Shown here: positions 60,491-64,000 of the stretch, one piece after another
How positions within the stretch are numbered: position 1 is the stretch's first letter
Layout of the letters: each line of letters begins with the position of its first letter
Program-made: the position numbers and the translations under genes
The notes under the pieces: generated by a model
What the model was told of the DNA's origin: nothing
What the model saw: only the letters and a program-made list of their open reading frames with translations
Databases searched by the model: none
Assembly: GCF_006717095.1 (NCBI RefSeq)
Contig: NZ_VFQE01000002.1
Span: 897,853 to 961,852, forward strand
Source of the DNA: Blastococcus colisei
GTDB lineage: Bacteria; Actinomycetota; Actinomycetes; Mycobacteriales; Geodermatophilaceae
DNA length: 64,000 bases
Direction: 5' to 3'

Positions 60491-62023
60491 TCACGGTGGC
60501 GCGGTCCCACGGTCCAGCTGCACCGCCTCGGGCGTGTGCAGCCGGACCATGGTGCGGGCGGCGTGCGGCGGCACCCGCCGGGGGGTGGCCAGGGAGACCG
60601 CCACCATGGCGAGGAACGCCAGCGGAACGGTCCAGGCCGCCGGTTGGCCGAGCAGCGCGCCCGGCCAGCCGTCCGGTGCCACGCCGAGCAGGGTGGCCAG
60701 CACCGCCGCGCCGGCACAACCGCCACCGACGAGCATTCCGGCGATCGCGCCGACGTCGGTGAGCCGGCGCCACCAGATGCCCAGCACCAGCAGGGGGCAG
60801 AAGGTGGAGGCGGCGAAGGCGAAGGCCAGACCGACCGCCTGGGCGACACCGACACCCTCGGCCAGCAGGGCGAGGCCGAGCGGGGTGAAGACGGCGACGA
60901 CGGCGGCCGCCTGGAAGGCGCGCACCCCGCCGAACCGACGGCCCATCACGTCCTGGCTGATCACGCCGGCCACCGCGACCGTCAGTCCCGACGACGTGGA
61001 CAGGAACGCCGCGAACGCCCCCGCCGTGGTCAGCGCGGACAGCAGGTCGCCCAGCGTGCCGTCCAGCATGCGCGCCGGCAGCTCCAGCACCACCGCGTCC
61101 GTGCGCCCGCTGGTGATGAGATCCGGTGCGTACAGCCGGCCCAGACCGCCGTACACCGGCGGCAGCAGGTAGAAGACGCCGAGCAGGGCCAGCACGAAGA
61201 GGGTCGTGCGGCGCGCCGCGGCACCGTCGGGGTTGGTGTAGAAGCGCACCACGACGTGCGGGAGGCCCATCGTGCCGAGGAATGTGGCGACGATGATCGA
61301 GTACGTCGTGTACAGCTCGTGCTCGCTCGTCCCGGCGAGCGGTGACGCCCACGTGTCGCCGGGCGCGCTGCCGTCCGCGACATCGACCGAGGCCGGGGAG
61401 ACGCCGCCGTCGCCGAGCCAGATGCCCGCCATGAACAGCAGCGGGAACAGCAACGCGGTGAGCTTCAGCCAGTACTGGAAGGCCTGCACGAACGTGATGC
61501 TGCGCATGCCGCCGAACAGCACGTTGACGAGCACCACCGTGGCGACCAGCACGCCGCCCAGCCACGGACCGGTACCGGTGGTGGTGGCCAGCGCCAGTCC
61601 GGCGCCCTGGAACTGCGGCATGAGGTAGAGCCAGCCGATCGCCACGACGAGGAGCGAGGAGAGCCGGCGCACGCCGAGCGACTCCAGGCGGCTCTCGGCG
61701 AAGTCGGGCAGCGTGTAGGCGCCGGACCGGCGCAGCGGCGCGGCGACCAGCACCAGCAGGACGAGGTAGCCCGCCGTCCAGCCGACCGGGTACCACAGCA
61801 TCTCCGTGCCGAACGCGAGCACCAGGCCGGCGACGCCGAGGAACGATGCCGCGGAGAGATACTCCCCGCCGATCGCCGAGGCGTTGAGGCCCGGCCGCAC
61901 CGTGCGGGACGCCACGAAGAAGTCGCTGGTGGTGCGGGAGAATCGCCACCCGTAGGCGCCGACCGCCAACGTGGCCACGAAGACTGCCGTGACGCCGATG
62001 ATGCTGTAGCCGGTGGCGGTCAC
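60491..62023 (-). CDS. SSS family symporter, second copy (monocarboxylate-type)
   Basis: 510 residues from GTG 62023, about 13 helices. It shares the ActP-type motifs: FFVASRTVRPGLNASAIGGEYLSAASFLGVAG, FGGMRSITFVQAFQYWLK, and MGLPHVVVRFYTNPDGAAARRT. It is clearly paralogous to the symporter at 58251 but well diverged. Together with the small gene upstream and the LytTR system it forms one minus-strand operon. A different short-chain acid, such as pyruvate or lactate, is the likely substrate; this is inference. Confidence 0.9.
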   Translation of the reverse strand: MTATGYSIIGVTAVFVATLAVGAYGWRFSRTTSDFFVASRTVRPGLNASAIGGEYLSAASFLGVAGLVLAFGTEMLWYPVGWTAGYLVLLVLVAAPLRRSGAYTLPDFAESRLESLGVRRLSSLLVVAIGWLYLMPQFQGAGLALATTTGTGPWLGGVLVATVVLVNVLFGGMRSITFVQAFQYWLKLTALLFPLLFMAGIWLGDGGVSPASVDVADGSAPGDTWASPLAGTSEHELYTTYSIIVATFLGTMGLPHVVVRFYTNPDGAAARRTTLFVLALLGVFYLLPPVYGGLGRLYAPDLITSGRTDAVVLELPARMLDGTLGDLLSALTTAGAFAAFLSTSSGLTVAVAGVISQDVMGRRFGGVRAFQAAAVVAVFTPLGLALLAEGVGVAQAVGLAFAFAASTFCPLLVLGIWWRRLTDVGAIAGMLVGGGCAGAAVLATLLGVAPDGWPGALLGQPAAWTVPLAFLAMVAVSLATPRRVPPHAARTMVRLHTPEAVQLDRGTAPP

Positions 62024-62055
62024 GGCCGACCGACGGTCGCGGTCACGAGACCTCC

Positions 62056-62110
62056 TGACCTCGCGAGCTCGGTGCTGCGCCCGATGCGTGACCTCGCGAG
62101 CTCGGTCACG
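62056..62110. repeat. Short direct repeat in the symporter operon
   Basis: TGACCTCGCGAGCTCGGT occurs at 62056-62073 and 62089-62106, 33 bases apart; GCGAGCTCGGTCACG of the second copy recurs at 63257-63271. The second and third copies overlap the stop codons of the small membrane protein and of the kinase. Confidence 0.65.
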
Positions 62111-62480
62111 AGCGATCCAGCACGTCGGCGAAGTCCCGCTCGTTGCGCTCGGCGGCGCGCACGTACAGCCAGCCGATCACGAAGAGGACCGGGTAGACGG
62201 CGAATGCCAGCAGCAACCACGGCAGTGGCACGGCGAGCACCTCGACCGTGGACAGGTCCGGCAGGAGCCAGAACACCAAGGGGATCCCGCCGACGAGCAC
62301 GGCCACTGCGCTGAGCGCCAGCAGCGCCAGCCGCAGTTGGGAGCGCAGCAACGAGGACATGTAGACCTCACCGAGCAGCGTCTGGGCGTCGATCTCACGG
62401 GCGGCCGGGACCCGCTGAGCGCGGGCGGCTCCGGTGCGCGGGCTAGTGACGCGCACCCGCCGGGGCGTGGCGTCCGACAT
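62106..62480 (-). CDS. Small membrane protein, partner of the second SSS symporter
   Basis: 124 residues, two helices (LALLALSAVAVLVGGIPLVFWLLP and LPWLLLAFAVYPVLFVIGWLYVRAAERNERDFADVL). The layout (short tail, two helices, charged C-terminus with YVRxAERNE) is like the DUF485-type subunits placed before ActP-like symporters, though the sequence is not a clear DUF485. ATG 62480 has a GGAGGGGG stretch upstream. It lies three bases after the response regulator gene and just before the symporter. Confidence 0.82.
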   Translation of the reverse strand: MSDATPRRVRVTSPRTGAARAQRVPAAREIDAQTLLGEVYMSSLLRSQLRLALLALSAVAVLVGGIPLVFWLLPDLSTVEVLAVPLPWLLLAFAVYPVLFVIGWLYVRAAERNERDFADVLDRS

Positions 62481-62483
62481 GGG

Positions 62484-63227
62484 TCACCCCCTCCCGGATG
62501 CACCCGGACGCGCCCGGCGCACCAGGAGATCGCGTAGTTCCCGGGTGTGCCGCCGGCTCACGCCGAGCTCGACGCCCCCGACGACCACCGTGCACCGGCC
62601 GGCGTCCATCCGCACCTCCTCGACGTGCTGGAGCGCGACCAGCAGCGACCGGTGGATCCGCACGAACCCGGCGTCCTTCCAGGCTTCCTCCAAGGTGGTC
62701 AGCGGCACCCGGACCAGGTGGCTGCCCGACGCGGTGTGCAGCCTGGCGTAGTCGCCCTGGGCCTCCACGTAGCGAACGCTGGAGCGAGGCACGAACCTCG
62801 TCACCCCGCCCAGTTCGACGGCGATGTCGTCGTCCGCGGGCGCGGAGCCGCCGGTCCGCGCGCCGACCACCCGGCGGACCGCCTCGGTCAGCCGGTCGTC
62901 GCGGACCGGCTTGAGCACGTAGTCGACGGCGTTCAGCTCGAACGCATCCACGGCATGGTCGTCGTGAGCGGTGACGAAGACGATCGGGGGCGGCGCCCGG
63001 AAGCGGGACAGCACCCGCGCCAGGTCGACTCCGCTGAGCCCGGGCATCCGGATGTCGAGGAACACGGCGTCGACACTTCGCTCCTGGAGGAGACGCAGAG
63101 CCTCGGTGGCCGAGTCGCTGGTCACCACGGTCCCGATCCGTCCGTCCCGCTCGAGCAGCCAGCGCAGCTCGTCGAGGGCCGGGCGTTCGTCGTCGACCAC
63201 GAGGACGGTCAACTGGTCGACGGTCAC
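62484..63227 (-). CDS. LytTR family response regulator
   Basis: 247 residues from GTG 63227, with GGAGG six bases upstream. Receiver domain: VVDDERPAL, phosphorylated Asp58 in VFLDIRMPGLSG, VTAHDDHAVDAFELNAVDYVLKP. The C-terminal LytTR DNA-binding domain shows VRYVEAQGDYARLHT and GFVRIHRSLLVALQHVEEV. Such regulators bind paired short repeats. The order kinase, regulator, small protein, symporter recalls BtsSR/YehUT-type systems that sense pyruvate and turn on an uptake carrier. Confidence 0.94.
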   Translation of the reverse strand: MTVDQLTVLVVDDERPALDELRWLLERDGRIGTVVTSDSATEALRLLQERSVDAVFLDIRMPGLSGVDLARVLSRFRAPPPIVFVTAHDDHAVDAFELNAVDYVLKPVRDDRLTEAVRRVVGARTGGSAPADDDIAVELGGVTRFVPRSSVRYVEAQGDYARLHTASGSHLVRVPLTTLEEAWKDAGFVRIHRSLLVALQHVEEVRMDAGRCTVVVGGVELGVSRRHTRELRDLLVRRARPGASGRG

Positions 63228-63266
63228 GGCACCTCCTCGCTGGCGCTCGTCAGCGCGCGAGCTCGG

Positions 63267-64000
63267 TCACGGGCGCACTCCGGGGGCGAATTTGGGGACC
63301 CGCACGATAACCTTCGTCCCCGCCCCGGGCCCCGTCTCGACGACCAAGCCGTAGTCGTCACCGAAGGCAGTGCGCAGCCGAGCGTCGACGTTGCCCAGAC
63401 CCACAGAATCGACGGAGGCGTCACCGGCGAGCGCCCGCCGTACCTTCTCCGGGTCCTCCCCGACGCCGTCGTCCTCCACCGAGATCAGGCACTCGCCGCC
63501 CTGGTCAGCGGCGATGATGGCCACCGTTCCGGTTCCGGGTTTGCGTTCCAGGCCGTGCCGGACCGCGTTCTCCACCAACGGCTGGAGGCAGAGGAACGGG
63601 ACAGCGACCGGCAGGACCTCCTGCGCCACCCGGAGCGTGACCTGCAGCCGGTCGCCGAATCGCGCCTTCTCCAGCACGAGGTACCGCTCGATCGACCTCA
63701 ACTCCTCGGCCAGCGTCGTGTACTCACCGTGTCTGCTGAACGAGTACCGGGTGAAGTCGGCGAACTCCAGCAGCAGCTCGCGGGCCCGCTCCGGATCGGT
63801 CCGCACGAACGATGCGATCGCCGTCAGCGAGTTGTAGATGAAGTGTGGGCTGATCTGCGCGCGCAGGGCCCGGACCTCGGCCTCCATCAACCGGGTGCGT
63901 GACGCGTCGAGCTCCGCCAGCTCCAGGTTCCCCGACACCCAGCGCGCGACCTCCGTCACGGCCCGGACGAGGCCGGCGGAGGCGGACGGGGTGAACGCCT
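63267..64000 (-). CDS. LytS/YehU-type sensor histidine kinase, C-terminal part (gene continues past the right edge)
   Basis: The frame is open to the last base, so the N-terminal sensor part is missing. Seen here: the His-kinase segment RALRAQISPHFIYNSLTAIASFVR with the phospho-accepting His, the NxxxN-like CLQPLVENAVRHGLERK ATP-binding motif, and SVEDDGVGEDP, GLGNVDARLRTAFGDDYGL. GTG 63959 is only an internal codon. It ends 39 bp before the LytTR regulator, its evident partner. Confidence 0.93.
   Translation of the reverse strand, partial: AFTPSASAGLVRAVTEVARWVSGNLELAELDASRTRLMEAEVRALRAQISPHFIYNSLTAIASFVRTDPERARELLLEFADFTRYSFSRHGEYTTLAEELRSIERYLVLEKARFGDRLQVTLRVAQEVLPVAVPFLCLQPLVENAVRHGLERKPGTGTVAIIAADQGGECLISVEDDGVGEDPEKVRRALAGDASVDSVGLGNVDARLRTAFGDDYGLVVETGPGAGTKVIVRVPKFAPGVRP

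Overview
The window is very GC-rich (most third codon positions are G or C), uses many GTG starts and one TTG start, and is packed with overlapping genes. Gene content fits a soil or stone-dwelling actinobacterium: a SARP/AfsR regulator, two bacterial PH-domain membrane proteins, a DUF485/acetate symporter pair, a LytTR two-component system, manganese catalase and IS30-type elements. Geodermatophilaceae (Blastococcus, Geodermatophilus, Modestobacter) is the best guess, but this is inference from gene content. No rRNA, tRNA or CRISPR array was recognised.

Layout. 1-2561: the 3' part of a TPR-GGDEF protein whose C-terminus is a LarB/PurE-like domain. 2589-8310: a 5-oxoproline module (pxpC, pxpB, pxpA, an NRAMP-like carrier, a divergent D-glutamate cyclase-like DUF1445 gene), then larC. 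8378-10929: three membrane proteins (YczE-like, MFS, GDT1-like). 10995-12316: IS30-type element 1, inserted inside a palindromic intergenic repeat. 12370-15983: osmoprotectant ABC operon. 16310-18542: tandem FUSC-like membrane proteins. 18549-22616: methyltransferase, glpD and a divergent AGPS-like flavoprotein. 22723-27742: BBE-like FAD oxidase divergent from a large SARP regulator. 27851-31459: SDR, arginine deiminase, M20 peptidase. 31547-40838: L-arabinose catabolism (araB, araD, araA), a LacI regulator and a ChvE/MmsAB-type sugar ABC transporter, with matching LacI-type operators upstream of araB and of the binding-protein gene. 41114-46324: SEC-C protein, cytochrome P450, IS30-type element 2, acyl-CoA ligase. 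46421-52331: rhodanese, a frameshifted HEPN gene, a PH-domain pair, an orphan MutL/GlmL, mntH. 52490-55380: a divergent two-component pair, manganese catalase and a small histidine-rich-tailed membrane protein. 55452-57749: a large beta-propeller-like lipoprotein. 57907-64000: acetate-type symporter with DUF485, a second SSS symporter with a small partner, a LytTR response regulator and a LytS-type kinase that runs off the right edge.

How genes work together. The ara genes and the sugar ABC transporter look like one LacI-controlled regulon. The right-hand block looks like short-chain monocarboxylate uptake under a LytTR two-component system, possibly with CRP/GlxR input. The Pxp block turns 5-oxoproline into glutamate.

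Most unusual points: the GGDEF-LarB fusion whose LarB domain has Ala where LarB enzymes carry the reactive Cys; two related IS30-type elements that each split an intergenic palindrome, one with an empty site that can be reconstructed base for base from another copy in the window; the frameshifted HEPN gene; and a broken copy of the 3' end of the acetate symporter gene.
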